This document shows positions 9,540 through 19,162 of a stretch of 64,000 nt of DNA, piece after piece. The notes under the pieces are model-generated. The model did not search any database. It had not been told where the DNA came from and saw nothing but the letters and a program-made list of their open reading frames with translations. The DNA is from Gemmatirosa kalamazoonensis (GTDB taxonomy: Bacteria; Gemmatimonadota; Gemmatimonadetes; Gemmatimonadales; Gemmatimonadaceae). The DNA lies in assembly GCF_000522985.1 (NCBI RefSeq), contig NZ_CP007128.1, positions 1,038,220 to 1,102,219 on the forward strand, in the 5' to 3' direction. Numbering within the stretch: the first letter of the stretch is position 1; every line of letters starts with the position of its first letter. Position numbers and translations under genes: made by a program.

Positions 9540-10046
9540 ATGACGCGCGCGCTGACGGCCGTCGGGTCGGCCGTCGCCGCCGCGGTCGCCGCGCGCGCGG
9601 CCGCCACCCAGCCGCCGCGCACCCCGCGCCCGGAGTCGTACGCGGTCATCGTCCACCCGCTCGTCGCGGCGAGCGGGGTGTCGCTCGCCCAGCTGCGCGC
9701 GATGTTCCTCGGCACGCGTCGCAACTGGGACGACGGCGCGCGCGTCGTGCTCATCGTGCAGACGCCGGGGACGCGCACGCGCGAGGTGCTGCTGCGCGAG
9801 CTGTATCACATGGACGAGGCGGCGTTCAAGCGGTACTGGATCGCGCGCACGTTCCGCAGCGAGAGCGGGACGGGCGGCCCGACGCTCGTGTCGAGCGACG
9901 CGCTCGCGCGGCGGCTGACGGCGAGCATTCCGGGCGCGATCGCGGTCGTGCCGGCGGCGGAGGTGGACGGCGGCGTGCGCGTGCTGCGCATCGACGGCCG
10001 GCTGCCCGGCGCCGAGGGCTATCCGCTCGCCGCCGGCGCTCCCTGA
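9540..10046 (+). CDS. periplasmic phosphate-binding-like protein (PBP)
   Basis: The protein has about 168 residues. An N-terminal export segment (MTRALTAVGSAVAAAVAA) follows the chosen ATG; another in-frame ATG lies at 9477. The body reads ESYAVIVHP, SLAQLRAMFLG, then GGARVV-like and FKRYWIARTF, the pattern of small PstS-like substrate-binding proteins. It sits 13 bases before a GGDEF-EAL gene. Another copy of this two-gene arrangement lies at 19146-21919. By analogy with NspS/MbaA it probably presents a periplasmic ligand to the membrane c-di-GMP enzyme. The ligand is unknown; no transporter genes accompany it. Confidence 0.75.
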   Translation: MTRALTAVGSAVAAAVAARAAATQPPRTPRPESYAVIVHPLVAASGVSLAQLRAMFLGTRRNWDDGARVVLIVQTPGTRTREVLLRELYHMDEAAFKRYWIARTFRSESGTGGPTLVSSDALARRLTASIPGAIAVVPAAEVDGGVRVLRIDGRLPGAEGYPLAAGAP

Positions 10047-10059
10047 GCGCGTCCCCACC

Positions 10060-12201
10060 ATGCCCTCCGCTGTCCCGCGCGGCGACGACCACCGCGCACT
10101 GCCGCCGCCCCGTCCGCGCAGCCTGCGCGCCCGATTCGCGCGGGTGTTCGGCGTGCTGCTCGCGCTCGCGGCGCTCGACGCGGCGGCGTTCTACTGGGGC
10201 GCGCGGCAGCGCGGGCGCGTGTTCCGCGAGCTGCGCGACACGATCGCCCGCCACGCCGCGCTCACCGAGACGCGCGCCGGTCTGGACGACCACGCGAAGC
10301 GCATCCGCGTCGTCGTGCAGCTCGTGGGCGTCGAGCACGCGCCGATCGATCCCGACGAGCGACGACGCGCGCTGCAGTCGGTCGCGGCGCTGCGTCACCG
10401 GGCGGACCGCGCGACGGGCGGCGTGCCGGGGCTCGCCACCGTGCGCGCGGAGACCGACTCGCTCGCCGACGCGTGGTCGCGCTTCTACGATCGTCAGGGG
10501 ATCGACCCCGCCGACGCGATCCTCGTCGCCGTCACGCGCGCCGAGCCGCTCGCCCAGCGACTGTTAGGCACCGACCTCCCGGCGGCGATCCGCGGCGAGC
10601 AGCGGCGCGTGGCCGAGGCGAGCGCCGCGTTCGAGCGCGCCGACCGCGCGACGTCGGCGATCGCGTGGGCGGTGCTCGCGCTGTCGGTGGGCGTCAGCGT
10701 GGCGCTCGCGTACCTGCTGTCGCGCGACCTGCGCGGCGCGATCGGCGCGCTGCACACGGGCGTCGAGCGGCTCGGCGCGGGCGATCTCGCGCACCGCGTG
10801 GACGTGACGACGTGCGAGGAGCTCGCGACGGTGGGGCGGAGCCTGAACACGATGGCGCAGCGGCTGCGCCAGGCGCGTCAGGAGCTCGAGCGCCGCAACC
10901 AGGAGCTCGCCCATCTCGCGTTCCGCGACCCGCTCACGAACCTCGCGAACCGCACGCTGTTCCGCGAGCACGTGGAGCGCGCGCTCGCCGGACGGCACGG
11001 GCACGCCGACGAGATGTCGATCCTGTTCATCGACCTCGACGACTTCAAGAGCATCAACGACACGCTCGGCCACCACTCCGGCGACCGCCTGCTCGTCGAC
11101 GTCGCGACGCGGCTGCTCGAGGCGACGCGCGGCAGCGACACGGTGGCGCGACTCGGCGGCGACGAGTTCGCGATCCTGCTGCACCGCGTGCGCGAGCGCG
11201 CGGAGGCGATCTCCGTGGCCGAGCGCGTGCTGTGGGCGCTGCGTGCCCCGTTCGAGCTCGACGGACGCACGCTGCACGTGTCGGCGAGCATCGGCGTCGT
11301 GTTCCACCACGACGGGCAGTCGACCGAGGAGCTGCTGCGCAACGCCGACGTCGCGATGTACCGCGCGAAGGCCGAGGGCAAGGGGCAGCACGCGGTGTTC
11401 GCGCCGGAGATGCACGCCGCGCTGCTCGACCGCGTGGAGCTCGCCGCGGAGCTGCGCGACGCGCTGCAGCGCGAGGCGCTGTCGGTGGTGTACCAGCCGA
11501 TCGTCGATCTCGTGGACCGGCGTGTCGCGGGGTTCGAGGCGCTCGTGCGGTGGCCGCACTCGCGGCGCGGCCCGGTGTCGCCGACGCTGTTCATCCCGCT
11601 CGCCGAGGAGGTCGGGGCGATCGTGCCGTTAGGCCGGTGGGTGATCGGCCGCGCGTGCCACGAGGCGGCGCGGTGGCAGCGCGAGCGGAACGGCCGCGGT
11701 CCGGTCGGCGTGAGCATCAACGTCTCCGGCCTGCAGCTCGCCGACCCGGCGTTCGTGCGCGACGTGCGCACGGCGCTCGACGAGTCGGGGCTCGACCCCG
11801 GGATCCTCACGCTCGAGATCACCGAGACGGTCATCATGCGCGACAGCGTCTCCACGCTCGCCCGGCTGCGCGAGCTGAAGTCGCTCGGCGTGCGCGTCGC
11901 GATCGACGACTTCGGCACGGGCTACTCGTCGCTCGCGTACCTGCAGCGCTTCCCGGTCGACGTGCTGAAGATCGACAAGGCGTTCGTCGACCAGATCGCC
12001 GACGGCGGCAACGACGCCGCGCTCGCGCGCACGATCGTGCCCCTCGGCGACATGCTGCAGCTGCACACCGTGGCGGAAGGGATCGAGCGCGCGGACCAGC
12101 ACGCGGAGCTGCTCGCCGCCGGCTGCCGCCTCGGGCAGGGCTACTTCTTCTCGCACCCGCTCGACGCCGACGCGGCAGGGGAGTTCCTGCGCGCGGACTG
12201 A
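10060..12201 (+). CDS. membrane GGDEF-EAL c-di-GMP enzyme with HAMP domain
   Basis: The protein has 713 residues: a first TM segment (about 30-48), a periplasmic helical domain, a second TM segment (about 200-220), HAMP, GGDEF and EAL. RLGGDEFAIL (near 366) is an intact cyclase site, and RGSD five residues before it is an intact inhibitory I-site. GFEALVRW (near 491) and DDFGTGYSS support an active phosphodiesterase. It is therefore potentially bifunctional in making and breaking c-di-GMP, with the periplasmic part sensing the PBP encoded just upstream. It is closely related to the protein at 19700-21919. Confidence 0.93.
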   Translation: MPSAVPRGDDHRALPPPRPRSLRARFARVFGVLLALAALDAAAFYWGARQRGRVFRELRDTIARHAALTETRAGLDDHAKRIRVVVQLVGVEHAPIDPDERRRALQSVAALRHRADRATGGVPGLATVRAETDSLADAWSRFYDRQGIDPADAILVAVTRAEPLAQRLLGTDLPAAIRGEQRRVAEASAAFERADRATSAIAWAVLALSVGVSVALAYLLSRDLRGAIGALHTGVERLGAGDLAHRVDVTTCEELATVGRSLNTMAQRLRQARQELERRNQELAHLAFRDPLTNLANRTLFREHVERALAGRHGHADEMSILFIDLDDFKSINDTLGHHSGDRLLVDVATRLLEATRGSDTVARLGGDEFAILLHRVRERAEAISVAERVLWALRAPFELDGRTLHVSASIGVVFHHDGQSTEELLRNADVAMYRAKAEGKGQHAVFAPEMHAALLDRVELAAELRDALQREALSVVYQPIVDLVDRRVAGFEALVRWPHSRRGPVSPTLFIPLAEEVGAIVPLGRWVIGRACHEAARWQRERNGRGPVGVSINVSGLQLADPAFVRDVRTALDESGLDPGILTLEITETVIMRDSVSTLARLRELKSLGVRVAIDDFGTGYSSLAYLQRFPVDVLKIDKAFVDQIADGGNDAALARTIVPLGDMLQLHTVAEGIERADQHAELLAAGCRLGQGYFFSHPLDADAAGEFLRAD

Positions 12202-12213
12202 CGCGCGCCGTTC

Positions 12214-12336
12214 ACGACTCCACGTTCTTTGTCTTCAATACAAGGAATCGGAAGAATCCAAGAAAACCCGTCAGCCGAAGAGGATTCCTTGAGTTCTCCC
12301 GATTCCTCGAATTGCAACCCCTGGCAGTGGAGTCGT
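12214..12336. repeat. AT-richer inverted repeat with 10-bp terminal repeats
   Basis: ACGACTCCAC (12214-12223) is perfectly inverted as GTGGAGTCGT (12327-12336). Inside, arms of about 36 bases (AAGGAATCGGAAGAATCC against CCCGATTCCTCG and AGGATTCCTTG) pair imperfectly. The tract is clearly richer in A and T than its surroundings. It lies between the convergent ends of the GGDEF-EAL and TPR genes, so it may also act as a bidirectional terminator. Confidence 0.6.
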
Positions 12337-12346
12337 CCCCGCGCGC

Positions 12347-14320
12347 CTAACGCCCGGTGAGCTCCGCGAGCTTCGCGCGCGCGGCGGCGAGATCCGGGAA
12401 GTCGCGCGGCGCCGAGCGCCACTGGGTGAGCACGGCGCGGTACTGGCGCGCCGCGCCGGTCGTGTCGCCGACCTGCAGCAGGAGATCGCCGAGGAGCAGC
12501 GGCGCGCGCAGCGCGTCGTCCTGTCCCTCGGAGCCGAACGGGCGCCGCTCGATGACGTCGCGCAGCACGGCGCGCGCAGAGTCGGGGCGCCCGGACGCCT
12601 CGAGCGCCGCGGCGGCGAGCATGCGCGGCGGCACGAAGAACGGGAAACCGCCGGTTCGCTGCAGCGCGGCGAGCGCGTCGTCCGGCCGGCGCCGCTCGAG
12701 CTGCGACGTCGCTTCCGCGAGCGCCGCGGCGGCGACGTCGGCGCGGTTCGCCGGGTTCACGCGCGGCCGCAGCAGCGCGAGCACGGTGTCCACCGCGGCG
12801 CTGCGCCCCTGGCGGCCGCAGTCGTACGCGATGAGCGCCAGCATCACCGGCTCGAACGTCGGGTCGCGCGCGAGCGCGAGCACGCGGGTGATCTGCGAGT
12901 CGGCCTCCGGCAGGCGGCCGGCGAGGCGGTACGCGCCGGCGAGCAGCAGTCGGCTGCGTCCCTCGCCTAACGGCGACGGGATCTGCGCCGCGGCCTCGGC
13001 GGCGCGCCGGAACGCGTCGGCGGCCTCGTCGAGCCGCCCGTCCCACACCGCGAGGTAGCCGAGCGACCGCAGCGCGAGCGCACGGTCGGCGACGCGCGCC
13101 GACTCGGTCATGCGGCGGAACGCCGACTCGGCCTGCGCCATGCGGCCGAGGTGCACGAGCGCACCGCCGTACTCGGTGTTCACGTTGCCGCGGTACAGCA
13201 CGGTGGAGTCGACCGCGTCGGCGCGGGCGTACGCGCGCACGGCGTCGTCGAAGCGGCCCATCCCCTTGTACGTCGTGGCGATGTTGATCCACGCGTTGAC
13301 GAGCGACGAGTCGAGCACGACGGCCTGCCGCAGCGCGGCGAGCGCCGCCTCGTCCCGATCGGCGCGCATGAGGCCCGTGCCGTAGTCGTACCACGCCGCG
13401 GCACTCGGGTAGCGCCGCGCGATCGCGCCGGAGAGCGCGATGGCGGTGTCCGTCTCGCCGCGGTACGCCGCGCGCTGGGCACGCAGCCGCAGCCGCTCGT
13501 AGTCGGTGAGCCGCTCGGAGTGCGCGAGCGCCGCCGCGTAGTACCGCTCGCCCGGCGCGCGCTCGTGGTTGTAGAAGTAGTAGCTGCCTAACGCGCCGAG
13601 GGCCATCGAGAATGCGGAGTCGAGATCCACGGCGCGCAGCCAGAGATCGCGCGCGCGGGCATAGTCGCCGGCGCGCCACGCGCGCGATCCCGCGTCGTAC
13701 GACCGCAGCGCCTCGAGCGACGCCGTGGTGACGCGCGGCAGCGGACCGGCCTCCGCGCGGCCGATGTCGATGGCGCCGCCGCGACCACCGAGCACGCGGC
13801 GCACGCCGTCGAGCGCGTCGCCCAACGCGCCGACGAGCGCGGCACGCTGCACGGTCGGCGACTCGCTCGCGGCGACCTCGCGGTGGAGGCGGACGTCGGT
13901 GAGCCGCGCCGTGACGCGCCACCCCTGGTCGCCGCGCGCGAGCCACAGGCCGAGCACCCACCGCACGTGATCGCGCTCCGCGACCTCGCGCGCGACGTCG
14001 TAGCTCAGCGTCCCCTCGTCGCCGTCGCGGCCCATGAGCCGGTAGACGAACGGCAGCCGCGCGCGCGGATACGGCCGCACGCCGCTCCACTGTCGCAGCG
14101 CGGTGGAGGCCGCGGTGAGCAGCGCGCGGCCAAGCGCCGCGTCCGCCGTGTCGGCCGCCGCGGCGACGGAGGCCTCCGTGACCTCGGCGACGTCGGCGAG
14201 CAGGAGCTGGTCCATGTCGGCGACGCCCGGATCGCGCGACGCGCACGCCGTGAAGGCGCCCGACGCGCCCAACGCGCCTAACGCGCCCAACACCGCGATC
14301 CCGCGCGTCCACCGGCTCAT
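12347..14320 (-). CDS. TPR-repeat lipoprotein
   Basis: The protein has 657 residues and starts at MSRWTRGIAVLGALG; a lipobox (FTAC) follows. An N-terminal domain of about 170 residues resembles sensor or adaptor parts found beside BTAD regulators. It is followed by many tetratricopeptide repeats (SYYFYNHERAPGERY, INIATTYKGMGRFDDA). The start overlaps the stop of the upstream regulator as ATGA, so the two are coupled. It is probably an envelope-anchored protein-interaction scaffold working with that regulator. The gene ends in a TAG within GTTAGGC. Confidence 0.75.
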   Translation of the reverse strand: MSRWTRGIAVLGALGALGASGAFTACASRDPGVADMDQLLLADVAEVTEASVAAAADTADAALGRALLTAASTALRQWSGVRPYPRARLPFVYRLMGRDGDEGTLSYDVAREVAERDHVRWVLGLWLARGDQGWRVTARLTDVRLHREVAASESPTVQRAALVGALGDALDGVRRVLGGRGGAIDIGRAEAGPLPRVTTASLEALRSYDAGSRAWRAGDYARARDLWLRAVDLDSAFSMALGALGSYYFYNHERAPGERYYAAALAHSERLTDYERLRLRAQRAAYRGETDTAIALSGAIARRYPSAAAWYDYGTGLMRADRDEAALAALRQAVVLDSSLVNAWINIATTYKGMGRFDDAVRAYARADAVDSTVLYRGNVNTEYGGALVHLGRMAQAESAFRRMTESARVADRALALRSLGYLAVWDGRLDEAADAFRRAAEAAAQIPSPLGEGRSRLLLAGAYRLAGRLPEADSQITRVLALARDPTFEPVMLALIAYDCGRQGRSAAVDTVLALLRPRVNPANRADVAAAALAEATSQLERRRPDDALAALQRTGGFPFFVPPRMLAAAALEASGRPDSARAVLRDVIERRPFGSEGQDDALRAPLLLGDLLLQVGDTTGAARQYRAVLTQWRSAPRDFPDLAAARAKLAELTGR

Positions 14321-16810
14321 GGGCGGCTCCGCGCGGCGAGCGCTCCCGAGCGCGCCGTCTCGTAGCGCGCCTGCAGCGCGGGGTCGGCGCCGCGCCACGC
14401 GCGCTCCACCACCGCCCAGTGCGCGGCCGCGCTGTCGCGCGCGCCCGCCGCCGCGAACGCCTGCGCGAGCAGCTCGTGCAGCTCGGTGCGCGTCACGTAC
14501 AGCCCCGATCCCTCGATGCCGCCGTGCAGCGCCGCGCGCACGACGGGCACCGCCTCCGCCGCGCGTCCGAGCGCGAGCAGGCTGCGACCGAGCTCGTAGT
14601 TGATGCGCGTGTAGCCGTACGTCGGCGAGTACACCGCGGCGCGCAGCTCGCGCACGGCGGCCTCGTACTGCGCCGCGCGCGCGAAGATCATCCCGCGCAC
14701 CGCGTGGTGCAGCAGGGGGTCGCGCGCGTAGAGGCTGTGCTGCCCCGCGCTGGCGATCGTGTCGAGCAGCGCGCGCGCGCCGGCCGTGTCGCCGCCCGCG
14801 ACGGCGGCCGTCGCGGCGAGCGTCAGGTACCACGTGACGTAGCGCGCGCGCGCACCCCCGGCGGTGCGTCGGTGTGGTCGCTGGCGTCGGCGAGCGCGCG
14901 CCACGCGTCGATGGCGAGCAGCGGCCGCCCCATCTCGACGTCGAGGATGGGCGCCAGCAGCGGGTCGGGCAGCAGCGTGGGACGCGAGACGAGCGCGCCG
15001 GGCCCCCGCCCCTCGCGCACGAGGACGAGCGCGTCGCGGTAGCGGCCCTGCGCGCGCAGCGCGATGGCGCAGTACCAGCGGAACGTGACGAACGTCGCGC
15101 TGTCGCGCGCGGCGAGCCCCGCGTCGCACCGCGCGTTCGCGGCCGCGAGGTCGTCGCTCTGCAGGTCCCACACGAGCTCGCGCACCGCCGCGTCGTCGCG
15201 CGCGCCGCCGAGCGACTCGAAGCGCCGCTCCGCCGCGACGGCCTCGCTCCGCCGCCCGCGGAGGACGAGCAGCTCGGCGAGAAATCGCCACGGCGGCGCG
15301 TCGGCGGGGCGCAGGCGGATCCACCGACGCGCGACGCGCTCCGCGGCGTCGATCGAGTCCGCGGCGCCATAGCGCGAGGCGAGGAGGCTGAGCGCCTCGC
15401 ACGACAGACACGCGTCCCCGGCACGCGGGTCGGCGGCAGCGGAGTCGAGGCGGACCGCGCGGTCGAGCAGCGGCACGGCGCGGCCGAGGTCCGGCATCGC
15501 GTCGGCGGCGCGCACGAGCGCCTCGGCGTCGTCGGGGTAGCGCGCGGCGAGCGCGTTCGCGGTGGCGAGCGCGGCGACGTCGTTGCGGGCGAGGGCGACG
15601 TGGGTGGCGATGAGCAGGCTGTCCCGCGGCGACGCACGAGGGGCGAGCGACAGCGCGCGCGCGGCGAGCGTCTCCTGGTCCGCGTCGCCGGCGGTCCGCG
15701 CCGCGTACCACGCGCGGTACGCCGTCATCGCCGACGTCGGGTCCTCGCGGAGCGCGGCGCGGAAGTGCCGGTCCGCCGCCGCGGCGTCGAACTGATAGAG
15801 CGCGCGCAGCCCCTCGTCGTAGAAGCGGCGCGCGACGAGCGAGTCGGCCGTGCGCGACGGCGCGGTGGGAACGATCGCGGCGGCGGGGCGCGGCGTGCCG
15901 TGCACCGACCACCAGCCGGCGGCGAGCAGCCCGGCGCCGCCGAGGAGCGCCGCCTCGCGCCACCAGCGCGAGCGTGCGCGGGGCGGCGCCGGCGCCTCGA
16001 GCGGCGCGACCGCGGCGATGGTGGAGATGGGAGGCACCGGCGGCGGCTCGACAGCCGGGCGCGAGGCGACGCTGACCGCCGCGGCAGGCGCCAGCGTGGG
16101 GTCACCATCGCGCAGCCGGTCGAGCAGCGTCTGCACCGCGCGGTCCGGCTCGACGCCCAGCTCGCGGCGCATGCGGTCCATGTAGGCCCGCCCATGGGCG
16201 AGCGCCGCCGCGCGGTCGCCGACGACGCCGAGGCTCTCCATGCACGCGGCGGCGTAGCGGGCGCTGAACGGATCGAGCCGGGTCAGCCGCTGCCACAGCG
16301 CGCTCGCCTCGTCGTGACGGCCGGCCGCGGCCGACTCGCGGGCCGCCAGCTCGATGGCGCGCGTGCCGTCGGCGGCGAGCGACGCGCGCTCCCCCTCCAC
16401 CCACCGCTCGAACTCCGGCGCGTCGGCGAGATAGAACCCGTCGAGGAACGGCCCGCCGTAGAGCGCCGCCGCATCGGCCCACCGGCGGCCGGCGACCGCG
16501 TCGCGCAGCTCCTGCACGTCGCTCGGGATGAGCGCCTGGAGCCGCAGGTCGGGCGTGGAGGCGACGACGGTGCCCACGTCGCGCCGCAGGCTGTACAGCG
16601 TCTGGGAGAGCGCGTGCCGGGCGCGGTCGGCGTACGACTCCGGCCACAGGATGCCGATCAGGCGGTCGCGCGTGACGCCCCTGGGGCCGGCCGCGGCGAG
16701 CACCGCGAGCAGGGCGAGGGGGCGCGGCCGCGGCCCCCGCCGGACCGCCCGCTCGCCGGGTCGTCGACCCACAGCCCGCCGAACGTCCTGAGACGCGGCA
16801 ACTGGACCAC
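14317..16810 (-). CDS. BTAD (SARP-type) transcriptional regulator with TPR repeats, two apparent frameshifts
   Basis: The start is taken as the GTG at 16810 (VVQLPRLRTFGGLWVDD). The winged helix follows in another frame (LALLAVLAAAGPRG, RLIGILWPES), then the BTAD domain (FLDGFYLADAPEFERWV, ELGVEPDRAV). A single TM helix (LLGGAGLLAAGWWSVHG) and a long TPR region follow. The first frame change lies near 16718-16738 beside G5/C5 tracts. The second lies near 14842-14859, where a GC-dinucleotide run meets a C5 tract; after it the protein resumes as RYVTWYLTLAATAAV. Each equals one missing base or two extra. With both corrected the product is about 830 residues, a normal full-length membrane-tethered family member. 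Confidence 0.7.
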
Positions 16811-16931
16811 GGTGACCGGAGATTGGAGCACGCTGCTCGTGCGCCGACGGTCGCGGACGACCGCCCTGGCCCGATTCTACGTGTCGCTCGGCGGAGCAAC
16901 AAGCCAGATGACTCCGGCCGTACATTGGGGC

Positions 16932-17840
16932 ATGCGCACCGTCCGTCGCGCGGCGCTGATCGTCGCCCCGCTCCTCGCCCCGCTCGTCGCGGCCGCCCAG
17001 GCCGCGCGCACGCGCGTCGTGCTGCTCGGCACGGGCACGCCGAACGCGGACCCCGACCGGTCCGGCCCCGCCGTCGCGGTGGTCGTCGACGGCAGTGCCT
17101 ACATCGTGGATGCGGGGCCCGGCGTGGTGCGGCGCGCGGCGGCCGCGGCGCGCGTCGACTCCATCCCCGCGCTGGCCGCCGCCCGGCTGCGGATCGCGTT
17201 CCTCACGCACCTGCATTCGGATCACACGCTGGGCCTCCCCGACCTCATGTTCTCGCCGTGGGTGCTCGGCCGCACGATGCCGCTCGACGTCTACGGACCG
17301 CCGGGGACGCGCGCGATGGTCGACCACCTGAACGCCGCGTACGCCGAGGACGTCGAGATCCGGCTGCACGGTGGAGAGCCGTCGAACCCGACGGGCCACG
17401 GCGGAGTGGGGCACGACATGGCGGCGGGGGTCGTCTACCATGACTCGCTCGTCACCGTCACCGCGTTCGAGGTGGCGCACGGCCGGTGGCCGCACGCGTT
17501 CGGCTACCGCTTCGACACCCCCGACCGGCGGGTGGTGATCTCGGGCGACACGCGGGCGAGCGACGCGGTGGCGCGCGCGTGCGACGGCTGCGACGTGCTG
17601 GTGCACGAGGTCATCGCGGAAGCGCACCTGGCGAAGCGCGACTCGGCCTGGCAGGCGTACCACCGCGCCTACCACACGCCGGGCCCCGCGCTGGGCGAGG
17701 TGGCGACCCGGGCGCGGGCGAAGCTGGTCGTGCTGTACCACCAACTGCCGCCCGACTTCGACGAGGGGGAGCTCGTGGGTGAGGTGCGGCGGCGGTTCGC
17801 GGGGCGGGTCGTGTCGGGGAGGGATCTCGGCGTGTACTGA
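16932..17840 (+). CDS. secreted metallo-beta-lactamase-fold hydrolase
   Basis: The protein has 302 residues. The signal peptide (ALIVAPLLAPLVAAAQA) is followed by LLGTGTPNADP and the metal site THLHSDHTLG near residue 93. More ligands lie in VISGDTRASD and near the C-terminus (LYHQLPPDFD). The layout matches exported relatives of the RNase Z/arylsulfatase branch of the metallo-beta-lactamase fold. It should be a zinc hydrolase in the periplasm; the substrate is unknown. It is divergent from the BTAD regulator. Confidence 0.85.
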   Translation: MRTVRRAALIVAPLLAPLVAAAQAARTRVVLLGTGTPNADPDRSGPAVAVVVDGSAYIVDAGPGVVRRAAAAARVDSIPALAAARLRIAFLTHLHSDHTLGLPDLMFSPWVLGRTMPLDVYGPPGTRAMVDHLNAAYAEDVEIRLHGGEPSNPTGHGGVGHDMAAGVVYHDSLVTVTAFEVAHGRWPHAFGYRFDTPDRRVVISGDTRASDAVARACDGCDVLVHEVIAEAHLAKRDSAWQAYHRAYHTPGPALGEVATRARAKLVVLYHQLPPDFDEGELVGEVRRRFAGRVVSGRDLGVY

Positions 17841-17899
17841 CCGGGCCGCCGGGATCCTCAAGCCGGCGCCGGTGCCGGCCGACACTGAGGGAAACCCCC

Positions 17900-17927
17900 C
17901 GCCGGCGGACACGGACGTCCGCCGGCG
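17900..17927. other. GC hairpin before the porin gene
   Basis: CGCCGGCGGAC and GTCCGCCGGCG pair perfectly around a six-base loop, 20 bases before the porin ATG and 60 bases after the previous stop. It may terminate the upstream transcript or affect the porin leader. No T-run follows. Confidence 0.4.
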
Positions 17928-17947
17928 ATTCCCCCTGCGGCCCCACG

Positions 17948-19162
17948 ATGCGCCACGCCGCCCGTCTCGCCGGTTCCATTCTCCTGCTGCTCACCCCCGC
18001 CGCCGCCCTGGCGCAGTCCGGGGAGGGCGCGCTGCACGCGAGCCTGTTCGCCGACTTCAACTACCAGGAGTCGCAGCGCCCGATCGCCCAGGGCTTCCGA
18101 CTCGGCCAGGTCGCCGGGCATCTGACGTGGGGGATGTCCGACCGCACGACGCTGTTCACCGAGGCGACCGCGACGAGCCAGTCTACGGGGCTCGCGCTCG
18201 AGTTCGAGCGGGTGCTGCTGCGCTACGACGCCCGCGACTGGCTGAAGCTGTCCGCCGGGCGCGGGCACACGCCGATCAGCTACTGGTACACGTCGTTCCA
18301 CCACGGACAGTGGTTCCAGTCGACCATCGCGCGCCCGGAGATGGTGCGCGGCGGGAGCCCGTTGATCCCGATGCACTTCGTCGGCGTGTTCGCGGAGGGG
18401 AACGTGCCGGCGGGGCCGCTCGTGCTCGGGTACTCGACGGGCCTCGGGAACGGACGCGGCACGTCGATCATGCGCGGCGGCGACGCGGGCGACGCGAACA
18501 ACAGCCGCGCGACGGTGTTGGGCGCGACCGTGCGCGCGCCGAGTCTCGCCGGCGCGCGCATCGGCGGCGCGATCTACAACGACCGGCTGACGCCGAGCGC
18601 GGGGATCGACGTGCGCGAGCGGATGCTCTCCGGCCACTTCGCGCTCGAGCGGGAGACGCCGGAGCTCATCGTCGAGTACACGGCGATCCGGCACGACCCA
18701 TCGCTGCCGGTGGCGCAGGCACCGACGACGACGACCGCCTACTACGCGCAGCTCGCCTACCGGCTGTCCGGGCGGGCGAGCGCGTGGAAGCCGTACGTGC
18801 GGTTCGACGAGGTGCGCGTGCCGGCGGGCGACACGGTGTTCGCGCCGCTGCGTCTGAGCTACGCAGGCTACACGACGGGCGTGCGCTACGACGTCGCGCC
18901 GACGATCGGGCTGAAGCTCGAGTACCGCGGCGAGCGCGTCGAGCACGGCCCGCGCATGCGCACGATCGCGGCGTCGATCGCCTTCACGATGTCGGGTCAC
19001 ACCGGCCATCACGACGCGGACCCGGTGATCACCGACGACGGCAACGACGGACACGACGGAACCGCGGCGCACGAGGGCCACGAGCGCCACGAAGGCCACG
19101 AAGAAGGCCACGAGGGCCACGAGGGCCACGACACGGCACCGAGCGGTGCGTCCCATCACTGA
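17948..19162 (+). CDS. outer-membrane beta-barrel porin-like protein with His-rich tail
   Basis: The protein has 404 residues. A signal peptide ends at ALAQ. The body alternates aromatic and polar residues in a 14-18-strand barrel style (LLRYDARDWLKLSAGRG, AYYAQLAYRLSGRAS). The last 50 residues or so are very rich in His, Gly, Glu and Asp (HEGHERHEGHEEGHEGHEG), coming after what should be the final strand. This tail could bind transition metals. The gene overlaps the next PBP gene by 17 bases. Porin, PBP and GGDEF-EAL therefore look like one operon that could pass a solute from outside to the c-di-GMP sensor. Confidence 0.7.
   Translation: MRHAARLAGSILLLLTPAAALAQSGEGALHASLFADFNYQESQRPIAQGFRLGQVAGHLTWGMSDRTTLFTEATATSQSTGLALEFERVLLRYDARDWLKLSAGRGHTPISYWYTSFHHGQWFQSTIARPEMVRGGSPLIPMHFVGVFAEGNVPAGPLVLGYSTGLGNGRGTSIMRGGDAGDANNSRATVLGATVRAPSLAGARIGGAIYNDRLTPSAGIDVRERMLSGHFALERETPELIVEYTAIRHDPSLPVAQAPTTTTAYYAQLAYRLSGRASAWKPYVRFDEVRVPAGDTVFAPLRLSYAGYTTGVRYDVAPTIGLKLEYRGERVEHGPRMRTIAASIAFTMSGHTGHHDADPVITDDGNDGHDGTAAHEGHERHEGHEEGHEGHEGHDTAPSGASHH

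Noticed and set aside
12347-15637. A 1096-residue frame continuous with the TPR lipoprotein
   Set aside because: Residues before MSRWTRG are low-complexity shadow of the BTAD gene; the ATGA overlap gives the true start at 14320.
14823-17912. A 1029-residue frame covering the BTAD regulator and the metallo-beta-lactamase gene on the other strand
   Set aside because: The part upstream of about 16740 is a shadow; the regulator's real N-terminus is in another frame from 16810.
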